From assembly GCA_902782225.1 (NCBI GenBank), contig CACZMF010000020.1:1-37998 (forward strand): 37,998 bases of DNA, written 5' to 3'. Position 1 is the stretch's first letter. Each line of letters opens with the position of its first letter. The DNA is from an uncultured Bacteroidia bacterium. Lineage in GTDB: Bacteria; Bacteroidota; Bacteroidia; Bacteroidales; UBA932. Below, piece after piece: positions 8,136-16,520 of the stretch. The position numbers and the translations under genes were made by a program. The notes under the pieces are model-generated. The model ran no database searches. It was not told where the DNA came from and worked only from the letters and a program-made list of their open reading frames with translations.

Positions 8136-9356
8136 TTATATCTGTTCGCTGGCTTTTGAGAGCATTTCTGCTGTGTTTTTGGCGTCGAACTTTACGAGAA
8201 GACGCTGGCGGCGCCATTTGATGGTCTGCTCCGTGAGGAAAAGGCGTTTTGCAATTTCCTTGCTGGTGAGGCCTTCGGCAATCATGGGAAGAATCTCTTG
8301 CTCGCCTCTGCTCAGCTCAACCTTCCGGGACGGCGGGCCGGTCTTTTCCAACCCCGTCAGAGCCTCACCGATGGCCTCGTCTGCTGCGATTTTCTCTTTC
8401 TTCAGGCGCTGTGCCCGGCGGGTTGTCATCAGGAGGAGCAGGAGGGCCAAGGCCAAAACGGCAAAAGCGGTTGCCAACACTGTTTTCTGCCGTTTCTGCG
8501 TCTGGTATGCCTGCCTCATGATGTCAAGCGTGGCGATTCGGTCGTAATACTCCTGATCTTGATGCCTGGAGAAGTATTCATCGGCCTCCTGGAGATACCG
8601 GAGGGCCTTCGTGACTTTTCCCTGTCGCATAAAAAGAGCGCCGAGTCCCAACTTCGGTGATGCCACCCAAAGGGAATCGCCTGCTTCCTGCGCATAGCGA
8701 ATGGCTGCATTGTAGCAGTCGATGGCCTTGGCGTCATTCCCTTCGCCGGCCCATATATCGCCCAGATTATGCTCCAGGATGGAACTGCTGATCTTCCAGT
8801 CGTATTGTTTAAAAATCTCCCCTGCCCTGGCGTAGTATTTTATGGCCTGCGGCAAGGAGTCAATCTCATAGTAAAGATTACCGAGATTGCCGTAAAGGCT
8901 TGATGCGGCATCGTCTATCTTTTCCTGAGGGTAGCCTTCCGGGGTGTCCGGGCCGGCCTCTCCAGCCGCCATGCGGTCCAGATAACCCAGCGCTATGCGA
9001 TAGTAGAAAATGGTGCTGTCATACTGTTCCTTATTATAGAACAGCTGGCCGATGAACTTGGAGGCCAGGTAGGGCTGGTAGAGGGATTTTAGCTCATTGC
9101 CAAGGTGGTAGGCCCTTCTCGCGGCATACATCGAGCGGTCAGGGTTGATGCGTTCATATCCGTACATCAATTGCGAAAAAGCAAGGCACACATCGGCTCT
9201 GGTTTCAAAGGGAGCATTTGCCAGGCGCTCAGCTGTCCATCCGGCCACTACGTTTTCCAGGGAATCGAGTTTCCGGTCCCGGTGATCGTTGTACTGTGCG
9301 TTCGCAAAACAGGCAAAAACCTGTATGAAAAAAAGTGATAGACAAAGTCGTTTCAT
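8136..9356 (-). CDS. TPR - transmembrane - LuxR-type HTH regulator
   Basis: A 406-residue protein with a signal peptide (MKRLCLSLFFIQVFACFANAQ), a stretch of TPR-like helical repeats at about 40-280 (for example YGNLGNLYYEIDSLPQAIKYY and similar units), one transmembrane helix at about 292-312, a cytoplasmic linker, and a C-terminal LuxR/GerE helix-turn-helix at about 347-400 with ELSRGEQEIL and GLTSKEIAKRL. This is a common Bacteroidota design in which a periplasmic TPR domain is tied through the membrane to a DNA-binding domain. Target genes are not evident; neighbours are a small lipoprotein and a divergent secreted protein. A TAnnTTTG box lies only 7 nt before the ATG. Confidence 0.88.
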   Translation of the reverse strand: MKRLCLSLFFIQVFACFANAQYNDHRDRKLDSLENVVAGWTAERLANAPFETRADVCLAFSQLMYGYERINPDRSMYAARRAYHLGNELKSLYQPYLASKFIGQLFYNKEQYDSTIFYYRIALGYLDRMAAGEAGPDTPEGYPQEKIDDAASSLYGNLGNLYYEIDSLPQAIKYYARAGEIFKQYDWKISSSILEHNLGDIWAGEGNDAKAIDCYNAAIRYAQEAGDSLWVASPKLGLGALFMRQGKVTKALRYLQEADEYFSRHQDQEYYDRIATLDIMRQAYQTQKRQKTVLATAFAVLALALLLLLMTTRRAQRLKKEKIAADEAIGEALTGLEKTGPPSRKVELSRGEQEILPMIAEGLTSKEIAKRLFLTEQTIKWRRQRLLVKFDAKNTAEMLSKASEQI

Positions 9357-9363
9357 GGCGAAA

Positions 9364-9371
9364 CAAATTTA
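9364..9371 (-). promoter_or_regulatory. -7 box for the TPR-LuxR regulator
   Basis: TAAATTTG on the minus strand, 7 nt upstream of the ATG at 9356. If used, the transcript would have almost no leader. Confidence 0.45.
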
Positions 9372-9433
9372 GCAAAAGAGACGAGGTTTCGGAATTCCGG
9401 GGGCTGAAAATCGGCATGCGGGGCTTATTTTTA

Positions 9434-9441
9434 TACTTTTG
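9434..9441 (+). promoter_or_regulatory. -7 box for the secreted protein at 9517
   Basis: TACTTTTG fits TAnnTTTG and gives a leader of about 70 nt. A second match, TAATTTTG at 9507-9514, is only 2 nt from the ATG and is less likely to be functional. Confidence 0.45.
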
Positions 9442-9516
9442 TATAAGTCTCAAGTGCTTGGGGTTGACGAACTTTGTATGTGGAAACCAATCCTAAAAAG
9501 AAAGTCTAATTTTGAC

Positions 9517-10293
9517 ATGAAAAAGAGTGTCCTTATTATGGCAGCGACGCTGTCCTTCTGCCTGGCCGCAAAGGCCCAGGTCCCCAATCCGTACACCTAC
9601 AACGACGTTCCCGACATTGCGCTGGACGTGCCGCTGGGACTCCCGGCCCATGATGAGGATGCGCAACCGGGGATGCAAAAGCCGCGTCCGCAGGTCTCGT
9701 TCTGCGCCTACCGCATCAGCACCCACGGAACGCCGGCCAAGGTGTTCTACAATGCTGCCAGCAAGCGCCAGTTCAGCGTATCTTCCGGCATCAACCCGGC
9801 CACCGGCGAAAACCAGGTCGTCAAGACGCTTTCAATTCCCGACAGCCTTGCCGTCTACAGGATCGACGATGCCACCCGCACCATCACCAAATTGCCCGGC
9901 GAAGGGATGCAGGCCTTGAACAACATGGATGTCAAGGCCAAATCGGAGCAGATGACGGAGGAGGAAATGGTCTATTCCTGCGACCGCTGGTGCTATATGA
10001 AGACGATTGTGACAACGGAGACCTTCGAGGGCCCCTACGGCTCCCGGACCGACGAGCATTACCGGACCAGCTGTATCGACCCGGAGACCGGCATCACCCT
10101 CTTCGAAGATGCCGACGGCATTGAGACCTATATGCGGAACATCCACCTGGGCGTGCCGTATCCTGAGGTATTCGAACTGCCCGCGGGCTACAAGTTCGTC
10201 GTGCAGGACCTCTCCGCCGGCCTGGATGCTTACAAGAAGTTCGAGGAGCAGATGAAGGCCCGCTACCGTCAATTGGAGGAATTGAATAAGTAG
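9517..10293 (+). CDS. Secreted protein of unknown function
   Basis: A 258-residue protein with a typical signal peptide MKKSVLIMAATLSFCLAAKA followed by QVPNPYTYNDVP. The mature part has several strand-rich stretches and a central KSEQMTEEEMVYSCDRWCY section with two nearby cysteines. I do not recognise the family. The start at 9517 was chosen over the upstream in-frame codon at 9439 because the signal peptide begins there and the promoter box overlaps the earlier codon. Its stop is only 5 nt from the stop of the convergent TlpA-like lipoprotein gene, with no terminator hairpin between them. Confidence 0.8.
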   Translation: MKKSVLIMAATLSFCLAAKAQVPNPYTYNDVPDIALDVPLGLPAHDEDAQPGMQKPRPQVSFCAYRISTHGTPAKVFYNAASKRQFSVSSGINPATGENQVVKTLSIPDSLAVYRIDDATRTITKLPGEGMQALNNMDVKAKSEQMTEEEMVYSCDRWCYMKTIVTTETFEGPYGSRTDEHYRTSCIDPETGITLFEDADGIETYMRNIHLGVPYPEVFELPAGYKFVVQDLSAGLDAYKKFEEQMKARYRQLEELNK

Positions 10294-10298
10294 CCTCC

Positions 10299-11411
10299 CT
10301 ACTTGTAGATCTCGGCCAGTTTCTTTTCCAGGGCTTCGCCGCGGAGGCCACGGGCGACCACGATACCCTCGGGGTCGATGAGAAGGTTGTCGGGGATGGC
10401 GTTGACCGAATAGACCTTGGCGGCTACGGTCTTCCAGTAATTGAGGTCGGAGAGATGGATCCAGGGCATGTTCCACTCGAGGATGGCTTCGAGCCAGGGC
10501 TCCTTTTCGCGGTCGAAGGAAAGGCCCACGACCTCGAAACCTTTGCCGTGATACTTCTTGTAGGCGGCCACCACGTTGGGCATTTCGGCCTTGCAGGGAC
10601 CGCACCAGGATGCCCAGAAGTCCACCAGTACCCAATTGCCCTTCCCCACATACTCGCTCAGTTTGTGCATATTGCCCTCCGGGTCGGCCTCTTCCAGATC
10701 CAGGAACTTCTTTCCGATGACGGCGTTTTTGGCATCATCGGCCTTTATCTCCTCCGCCATGGCTTCTTCCACGCTGGCTTTGAGATCCGACACGAACGGA
10801 TGCCTGGTAAAAGGCGCATCCATGGAGAGCAGTTCTTTGAATTTCTGGTATCCCACCACCTCGGGAACGTTCTCGATGAAAGCCACGGGTATTAGGTTGT
10901 CCTTATTCTCCTCGATGATGGCCAGTTTGGTGTCGACAAACTGCTGGTAAACCTTCTCATACTCAGCCACAAAGGCATCTTCTCCAGCGGCCTGCTCCTC
11001 TTTGGGAAGGGCCAGATAGTCTTTGACGAGCCGGTTGAGCCGGTCATATTCCCTGCCGTTGCGCTTGTCACATTCCGTCAGTCTGGTGTTGAGCGCCGAT
11101 CCGGTGAGGGAGCTGTCAGTAAAGTCGATCTCCATGGGAACGCCGTCGTTGATAAGGGGGAAATTCCAGTCGAAGTCCTCGACCACAATGCCCAGGAAGG
11201 CATCTTTAGCGGCCTTTCCCTTCATATGGAAAGCTCCGTCGATTACCACGGCACTGTCGATGGCATCCTCTATCCTACGGTCCACAAGGGATACCTTTGC
11301 ACCGTCCTTGGGAGCATTCTTGCCCGTAATGTCATACTTCGCCTCATTTGCGGAGCATGCAAGCAACTCTGCCGCAGCCACCGTGAGCATAAATAAAGAA
11401 ACTGCTTTCAT
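10299..11411 (-). CDS. TlpA-like thiol-disulfide oxidoreductase lipoprotein
   Basis: A 370-residue envelope protein: lipoprotein signal MKAVSLFMLTVAAAELLAC, a DUF4369-like N-terminal beta domain at about 25-125, a helical linker, and a C-terminal thioredoxin fold at about 235-370 with the redox motif WCGPC (Cys270 and Cys273) and the cis-proline loop AIPDNLLID. This is the usual form of Bacteroidales TlpA/ResA-like proteins that keep periplasmic thiols reduced. The ATG at 11411 was preferred over the one at 11432 because a TATATTTG promoter box ends 2 nt upstream of the latter, so the transcript should begin downstream of it. Confidence 0.9.
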   Translation of the reverse strand: MKAVSLFMLTVAAAELLACSANEAKYDITGKNAPKDGAKVSLVDRRIEDAIDSAVVIDGAFHMKGKAAKDAFLGIVVEDFDWNFPLINDGVPMEIDFTDSSLTGSALNTRLTECDKRNGREYDRLNRLVKDYLALPKEEQAAGEDAFVAEYEKVYQQFVDTKLAIIEENKDNLIPVAFIENVPEVVGYQKFKELLSMDAPFTRHPFVSDLKASVEEAMAEEIKADDAKNAVIGKKFLDLEEADPEGNMHKLSEYVGKGNWVLVDFWASWCGPCKAEMPNVVAAYKKYHGKGFEVVGLSFDREKEPWLEAILEWNMPWIHLSDLNYWKTVAAKVYSVNAIPDNLLIDPEGIVVARGLRGEALEKKLAEIYK

Positions 11412-11433
11412 CTTCAAATATTTAATTGTCATA

Positions 11434-11441
11434 CAAATATA
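11434..11441 (-). promoter_or_regulatory. -7 box for the TlpA-like gene
   Basis: TATATTTG on the minus strand, 22 nt upstream of ATG 11411. It helps decide between two in-frame starts. Confidence 0.6.
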
Positions 11442-11454
11442 AAAAAATCTTCAT

Positions 11455-12480
11455 CTAGGACGCAGTATCCATCGTGATGATCATTTCCACCACTCCGGAG
11501 TAGTCTTTCATACCTTCTGGAATTCCGTTGGATTTCAGATAGATGTTGTAGAACCACCTCTGGATGCTCTCTATCCAGACCACCTTCTTTCCCCTCCAAT
11601 ACTCCCGGGAGGCATTGAAGTCATCCCTTGCTTTCTGGCAGACCCCGTCCGCCCAGGCGTCGAACTCCTCTTCCGGCAGCAGGTTGCGGGCATTCAGCAG
11701 GACATAGGGCAGGACCGACAGGTAGCCGCTGTAGCGTACCGCATCGTTCCCGCTTTCCCTGCAGAATACGAACGCCCAATAGTTGGCCTCCGCTTCGCTG
11801 GTCACCCCGGACAGATGCCCCATTTCGTGGGCAAGCGTGTATGGATATTCAATCTCAGGCACAGAACGGTTCACCTGGGCCTCACAGAAAAAAGGCCCCA
11901 TAAAACCGCGCACTGTGACTGCGGAGAACAGGAAATTGAGAAGGGGCTTCTTAACGTGCTGCCAGCGGTGGAGCTCCGTGTACCCGAAAGAAGTCGCACG
12001 CTCGGAATAGAAGGCCTTGATTTCTTCTTCCAGTACTCCCCTGTCATATTCTCCGACAGCCGCAGCAGCACTGTTGAGCCCGACGGTATAATCCTCCAGG
12101 AAACTCGTGAATGCCTCGTGTTCATAACTCACCATCTGGATTCCGCACCGCTGATAGAGCCCGGTCCGATAGTAGTTGTTGCCCCAGCCCATATAGAACC
12201 AAACAAACAGCCACATCGCCAGCACGGCGGTCCTTTGCAGCCATCTCAGGAAGCCCTCTCTCTTCTGCACCGCCCGGGCAAGGACGAAAATGAAAGCTGC
12301 CGCAAAGACAATCACGACAATCTCTTCAAGGGAAAAGGGCAGGACCGAGGAGGCGAAGGAAAGGCCGGCGGAGATGTGGGGATACAAGGAATTGGCATAG
12401 AACTCCGCTACAGGCGCAAATAGCCTGCACGCAATGCAGAATGCCAGCAAGACAAGTCCCGGGATGGTTGTTCTACGCAT
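11455..12480 (-). CDS. DUF3810 membrane protein with HExxH motif
   Basis: A 341-residue membrane protein. Three hydrophobic helices occupy about residues 7-25, 48-68 and 83-100, followed by a soluble domain containing HEMGH at 218-222 and, 18 residues on, SEAEANYWAF, which may supply a further metal ligand. This is the layout of DUF3810, a Bacteroidota family considered a probable zinc-dependent peptidase. Substrate unknown. It is leftward like the TlpA-like gene, but a 43-nt gap containing that gene's own promoter box separates them. The ATG at 12480 fits the first helix. Confidence 0.88.
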   Translation of the reverse strand: MRRTTIPGLVLLAFCIACRLFAPVAEFYANSLYPHISAGLSFASSVLPFSLEEIVVIVFAAAFIFVLARAVQKREGFLRWLQRTAVLAMWLFVWFYMGWGNNYYRTGLYQRCGIQMVSYEHEAFTSFLEDYTVGLNSAAAAVGEYDRGVLEEEIKAFYSERATSFGYTELHRWQHVKKPLLNFLFSAVTVRGFMGPFFCEAQVNRSVPEIEYPYTLAHEMGHLSGVTSEAEANYWAFVFCRESGNDAVRYSGYLSVLPYVLLNARNLLPEEEFDAWADGVCQKARDDFNASREYWRGKKVVWIESIQRWFYNIYLKSNGIPEGMKDYSGVVEMIITMDTAS

Positions 12481-12538
12481 AATAGGCAGTAAAAATACAA
12501 AAAGTCAGGCGAAAAAGGGACAAAACAAGAAAAGTTCG

Positions 12539-12546
12539 TATCTTTG
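12539..12546 (+). promoter_or_regulatory. -7 box of the acylation operon
   Basis: TATCTTTG fits TAnnTTTG and ends 19 nt before ATG 12566. It likely drives the GNAT-ligase-ACP genes. Confidence 0.6.
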
Positions 12547-12565
12547 CCGCAATAATAGTGGACTA

Positions 12566-13690
12566 ATGCAAGATCTAACCATCATCCCTGTACAGGGGAA
12601 AAAACTACTCCGGCAATTCATCAACTTTCCGCTGGACCTTTATAAAAACTGTGATAAATGGGTGCCCTCTTTCGAGGACGACGAATATAAATCCCTTGGA
12701 CCCGACAATCCCTCCCTTGCGTTCTGTGAACGGGAATTATTCCTTGCCCTTCGTGGCGGCAAGGTGGTCGGCCGCATAGCGGCAATCATCAACCACAACG
12801 CCAACAAGAAGTGGAACGAGAACACCGTCCGCTTCGGCTGGATAGACTTCATTGAAGACTTCGACGTGGCGAAAGCCCTTGTGGACAAGGTGATCGAATG
12901 GGGCAAGGCACGCGGCGCTCAGAAGGTCAAAGGCCCCCTGGGCTTCACCGACATGGACCGCGAAGGCCTGCTCGTCGAAGGATTCGAGAACGAAAGCCCC
13001 TTCACGGTTATCTATAATTATCCCTACTATGGAGAATACCTGGAGCGCATGGGCTTCACCAAAGATGCGGACTGGACCCAGCGTTTCATCGATTTCTCCG
13101 ACCAGCTGCCGCCGATGATGCAATATGCAGACTTGGTGGAAAAGCGCTATGGGGTGCACATCTACCGCGCTACGACCCTTAAGCAGATGGCCCGGCGCGG
13201 CAGGGAGATGTTCCATGTGCTGAACGCCGCATTTGCGGGGCTCTACGAATACAGCAAGCTCTCCGAAGACCAGATAGACGGCTACGTGCGGCAATACGTC
13301 CCCGTGATGAACAAGGATATGGTCGCATTCGTCGTGAACGATGCAGATGAACTGGTGGCCTTCACAGTGACGATGCCCCATATCAGCGCCGGCGTGCGCA
13401 AGGCCAAGGGACGCATCCTGCCTTTCGGTTGGATGCATATCCTGCCTGAGCTCAACGCGAAAAAGAACCATATTGCCGAGGGCCTCCTGATCGGCGTCCT
13501 TCCCGAATATCAGGCCAAAGGCGCTGCGCTCCTGATGCTGAAGCACCTCCACGAGAACTTCATCAAACTGGGAATAAAGCGGATGCTGATGAATCCCCAG
13601 CTGGAGGACAACCATAAGGTACAGACCCTTTTCGGCGACTACGACCCGCAGCCGTACCAGCGTCGCCGCTCTTATGTGAAACCAATCTAA
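12566..13690 (+). CDS. GNAT-like N-acyltransferase, candidate bacterial ceramide synthase
   Basis: A 374-residue cytosolic protein starting MQDLTIIPVQGKK. Recognisable stretches are FINFPLDLY, RELFLALRGGKVVGRIAAI (a GNAT-like strand pair), FGWIDF, GPLGFTDMDREG and a C-terminal GNAT-like ALLMLKHLHENF. Proteins of this form occur in Bacteroidota and are often labelled N-acetyltransferase or hypothetical. The tight link to an acyl-activating ligase and an ACP fits an N-acyltransferase that uses acyl-ACP, as described for Caulobacter ceramide synthesis. That function is inference; serine palmitoyltransferase is not in the window. The start at 12566 follows the promoter box; an upstream in-frame start at 12434 would overlap the divergent DUF3810 gene. 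Confidence 0.75.
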   Translation: MQDLTIIPVQGKKLLRQFINFPLDLYKNCDKWVPSFEDDEYKSLGPDNPSLAFCERELFLALRGGKVVGRIAAIINHNANKKWNENTVRFGWIDFIEDFDVAKALVDKVIEWGKARGAQKVKGPLGFTDMDREGLLVEGFENESPFTVIYNYPYYGEYLERMGFTKDADWTQRFIDFSDQLPPMMQYADLVEKRYGVHIYRATTLKQMARRGREMFHVLNAAFAGLYEYSKLSEDQIDGYVRQYVPVMNKDMVAFVVNDADELVAFTVTMPHISAGVRKAKGRILPFGWMHILPELNAKKNHIAEGLLIGVLPEYQAKGAALLMLKHLHENFIKLGIKRMLMNPQLEDNHKVQTLFGDYDPQPYQRRRSYVKPI

Positions 13691-13703
13691 ACGACAAAGA
13701 ATA

Positions 13704-15200
13704 ATGACCAACAAAGAGTATTTTGACAGAATGATTCCCCGGGAGGAACTGGACAGGCTTCACTACCTCCCCACAATGGGACAATTCGTTGACTGGTTCA
13801 CCAAGGAATACGCCGACAAGCCGGCGATTTCCGACACTGTCAACACCATTTCCTATAAAGAACTGGGCGAAAGAGTGGCCCGCCGCCGTGCATTCATCCT
13901 CGGCCTCGGCCTGCCGAAAGGTGCCCACATTGCCATTTTCGACCGCAACAGCCAGGATGCCATCGAGCTTTTCCTTGCCGTGACCAGTGCCGGCTATGTG
14001 GCGATGAACTTCCCCGCTTCCCTGCCGGAGATGGCCGTCGTCGGTTCCTGCATGAAATTCGACATCGCCGCCATATTCGTCCGTGATGAGTTTATGCCCC
14101 TCACCGCTAAGCTCCAGGGCGTGAAGGTCCTTCCCGCAGCATCCATCGCCGCTGAAGGCGCTCCTGCCGCAGAGATTGACCCGGACAGCCCCGCCGCAAT
14201 CTTCTTCACCGGCGGCACCACCGGACAGCCCAAGGGCGCAGTCCTCAGCCACCGTGCCCTTATGCGCGGCAACTTCAACGCCATCTACAAGCCCGGCAAG
14301 GTCATCGGCGTGCACCGCTACATCGCCATACTGCCCCTCAGCCACGTGTTCGGCCTTATCGCCGGCACAATGGGATGCTTCTACACCGGCAACCTGATCT
14401 ACACCTGCGAGGACATGAAGGCCACCATAGGCAAGCTGCCCATGCTCAAGCCCACCATCCTGGTCATCGTGCCCGGCATCTGCGACATCCTGAGCGGCCT
14501 TGTGAAGATGTACGGTCCTCAGTTCCTGGGAGGCGAACTCCGCATGATCATTTCCGGCGCTGCCAACGTGCCTCCGCGCCTGGTGGACATCTTCACCAAA
14601 CTGGGCGTCGAGTTCTGCTTCGGCTACGGCCTCACCGAGACCGCCAACCTCACGTCGGCCAACGCCGACGCCGTGGAGAGGCCCACTTCAATCGGACGCA
14701 TCTATCCCGGCCAGGAGACCAAGGTCGTGGACGGCGAACTCTGGGTCAAGGGCGACAACGTGTTCTCCGGCTACTACAAGGATCCCGAGAAGACGGCTGA
14801 AGCCATCACTCCTGACGGATGGTTCCGCACCGGAGACCTTGTCCGCTTCGACGAAGAAGGATTCCTCTACATTACGGGCCGCATCAAGAACCTCATCATC
14901 CTCTCCAACGGCGAGAACGTGAGCCCCGAGAGCCTGGAAGAGCCCTTCTACGCAGACCCCTGCGTCCGCGACGCCATGGTCAAGGAAGACGAGATGAACG
15001 GCGCCAACGTGATTGCCGTGGAGATTCTGCCCTTTATGCCCGCATTCGAGGGCAAGCCCTGGGACGAGGTTGTTGCATATATGAACAATCTGGTGGCCAG
15101 GATCAACGCCACTCTGCCCACTACCCATCAGATCAGGAAAGTCACCGTGCGCACAGAAGACTTCAAGCGCACCGGCAGTATGAAAGTTGCACGCGTATGA
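13704..15200 (+). CDS. AMP-dependent acyl-CoA/acyl-ACP synthetase
   Basis: A 498-residue adenylating enzyme of the ANL superfamily that activates a carboxylic acid with ATP. Motifs in order: FFTGGTTGQPKG at 167-178 (phosphate-binding loop), LPLSHVFGL, GYGLTETA, WFRTGDL, GRIKNLIILSNGEN (hinge), and a C-terminal KRTGSMKVAR supplying the likely catalytic lysine. It lies 13 nt after the GNAT-like gene and overlaps the ACP gene by ATGA, so the downstream ACP is the likely acceptor of the acyl group. A fatty acid substrate is inferred from this context. No signal peptide, so it acts in the cytosol. Confidence 0.9.
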   Translation: MTNKEYFDRMIPREELDRLHYLPTMGQFVDWFTKEYADKPAISDTVNTISYKELGERVARRRAFILGLGLPKGAHIAIFDRNSQDAIELFLAVTSAGYVAMNFPASLPEMAVVGSCMKFDIAAIFVRDEFMPLTAKLQGVKVLPAASIAAEGAPAAEIDPDSPAAIFFTGGTTGQPKGAVLSHRALMRGNFNAIYKPGKVIGVHRYIAILPLSHVFGLIAGTMGCFYTGNLIYTCEDMKATIGKLPMLKPTILVIVPGICDILSGLVKMYGPQFLGGELRMIISGAANVPPRLVDIFTKLGVEFCFGYGLTETANLTSANADAVERPTSIGRIYPGQETKVVDGELWVKGDNVFSGYYKDPEKTAEAITPDGWFRTGDLVRFDEEGFLYITGRIKNLIILSNGENVSPESLEEPFYADPCVRDAMVKEDEMNGANVIAVEILPFMPAFEGKPWDEVVAYMNNLVARINATLPTTHQIRKVTVRTEDFKRTGSMKVARV

Positions 15201-15439
15201 CAAGAGAAGAAGTATTCGAAGGCCTGAAAGAGATAATCGGCACCATCCGCCCCAAGACAGACCTTTCCAATGTGGGATTTCAGACGGAGTTGGTGCGGGA
15301 ATTGGGTATCGATTCCCTCACCATGCTTCTGCTTTCGCTCGCGGCAGAGGAAAAATTCCATATGCATTTTCCCGACGGAGCTCCCGCTCCCGTGACCGTG
15401 GGAGAGGTCTGTGACGCCGTGCTGAAGGGCCAGGCGTAA
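15197..15439 (+). CDS. Dedicated acyl carrier protein
   Basis: An 80-residue acidic helical protein with the phosphopantetheine attachment motif ELGIDSLTM, Ser40 being the expected attachment site. It overlaps the ligase stop by 4 nt (ATGA), indicating coupled translation and probable one-to-one use with that ligase. It is more divergent than a housekeeping fatty acid synthesis ACP and ends GEVCDAVLKGQA. With the GNAT-like protein it forms a three-gene acyl activation and transfer cassette. Confidence 0.88.
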   Translation: MTREEVFEGLKEIIGTIRPKTDLSNVGFQTELVRELGIDSLTMLLLSLAAEEKFHMHFPDGAPAPVTVGEVCDAVLKGQA

Positions 15440-15460
15440 GTCAATAATCTTCGGCATTGT

Positions 15461-16519
15461 TTGCGGGTGCTTCCGAAGAGAGCTATACTCGGGTCTGTCC
15501 TGCTGGCATTTCTGTCAGCCGCTTCAGTCTCCGCATACGGGCAGAACGCTGCCTTCATGAGGCAGGTCGAGAAGTCGTATATAGCTGAGCTATACCAGCA
15601 GGACAGTCTGATGCTCGTGGATCCCGTGGGCGATGCGCGCCTGATCCGCCGGCTGGACACGATACCGATAAAGCTCGGGGCCATATTGTTCCGGGGAAAG
15701 CCGCTGCCCCAGTCCATGGATGCCAAACGGCACGAGGAAGCGGTGCTGCAGGACAAACCCCTGGTCATAGGCCGCAGTTTGCCTATAGATGTAGACCGGC
15801 TGCTCAACAAGTGCGCTGAAATCATGCGCGCCCATTTCCCGGAGATATTCCCAACTGCCGGACAGGAGCACCGCTGGTCTCCGGAAGCGGAAGACTATCT
15901 TTCACATGCCTACTGGCACAGGCTCCGCCGGCATTCCAAAGGCCGACAGCAGGACCCCCCTGTCCCCATCCTGGGACGGAGCAAACTCTTCCTTTGCCTT
16001 GCGTGCGGATGGACGTCAAAGTATTGCGTCACCGGCAAGGAAGCTGCCCTGACCGGGTATATCATGAGCCGGCCCGACCGCAGCGTCATGCCGCACGAGC
16101 TCTTCGAAGAAAGCTATGTCCTGAACGGAGGCAACATCTACCTGAGCTTCCTGACCTGCGAGAACATCCTGACGTCAGACCCCCACCGGAAAGGCCGCTA
16201 CAAGGATCCGATGCAGCAGAAGCTTGCCTACATCAGACACGATTCCACCGAATCCGGCGACAACTACGGCGCCTGGTACCATCTGTTCGGCATTGCCCTG
16301 TACAGCATGCTGCGCCCGGAGCTCAAAGGCCTGGTTGTAGCAGAAGCCGAGAGCCTCGGCTCATTCTTCTTCGAAGGCTCTGACCGTCAGGAGGATATGA
16401 TAAACCACTACGGCGCGATATTCGGCCAGAAATACCGCAAAATGCTGGAAGACGGCAGCTGGTGGCTGAGAGGCGGCCGTACGGACTATCTTCTGCCCAA
16501 TGAGGTAAAGTCTTATTAG
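15461..16519 (+). CDS. Secreted protein of unknown function, non-ATG start
   Basis: About 352 residues with a signal peptide (KRAILGSVLLAFLSAASVSA) then QNAAFMRQVEKSY. The frame has no ATG before the signal peptide: the choices are TTG at 15461 or GTG at 15467, and the first ATG (15557) would remove the signal. It lies in the same frame as the ACP and begins 21 nt after its TAA. The C-terminal half has a cluster RPDRSVMPHELFEESYVLNG and GDNYGAWYHLFGIALYSML. I do not recognise a family. Being directly downstream of the acylation cassette it is probably co-transcribed. It converges on the deformylase gene with 1 nt between stops. Confidence 0.72.
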   Translation: MRVLPKRAILGSVLLAFLSAASVSAYGQNAAFMRQVEKSYIAELYQQDSLMLVDPVGDARLIRRLDTIPIKLGAILFRGKPLPQSMDAKRHEEAVLQDKPLVIGRSLPIDVDRLLNKCAEIMRAHFPEIFPTAGQEHRWSPEAEDYLSHAYWHRLRRHSKGRQQDPPVPILGRSKLFLCLACGWTSKYCVTGKEAALTGYIMSRPDRSVMPHELFEESYVLNGGNIYLSFLTCENILTSDPHRKGRYKDPMQQKLAYIRHDSTESGDNYGAWYHLFGIALYSMLRPELKGLVVAEAESLGSFFFEGSDRQEDMINHYGAIFGQKYRKMLEDGSWWLRGGRTDYLLPNEVKSY

Positions 16520-16520
16520 A

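Noticed and set aside
9507-9514. TAATTTTG as promoter of the gene at 9517
   Set aside because: It ends 2 nt before the ATG, so transcription would start inside the gene; the box at 9434 is better placed.
12737-13714. 325-codon minus-strand open frame
   Set aside because: Shadow of the GNAT-like gene; His- and Val-rich reversed translation without a recognisable motif.
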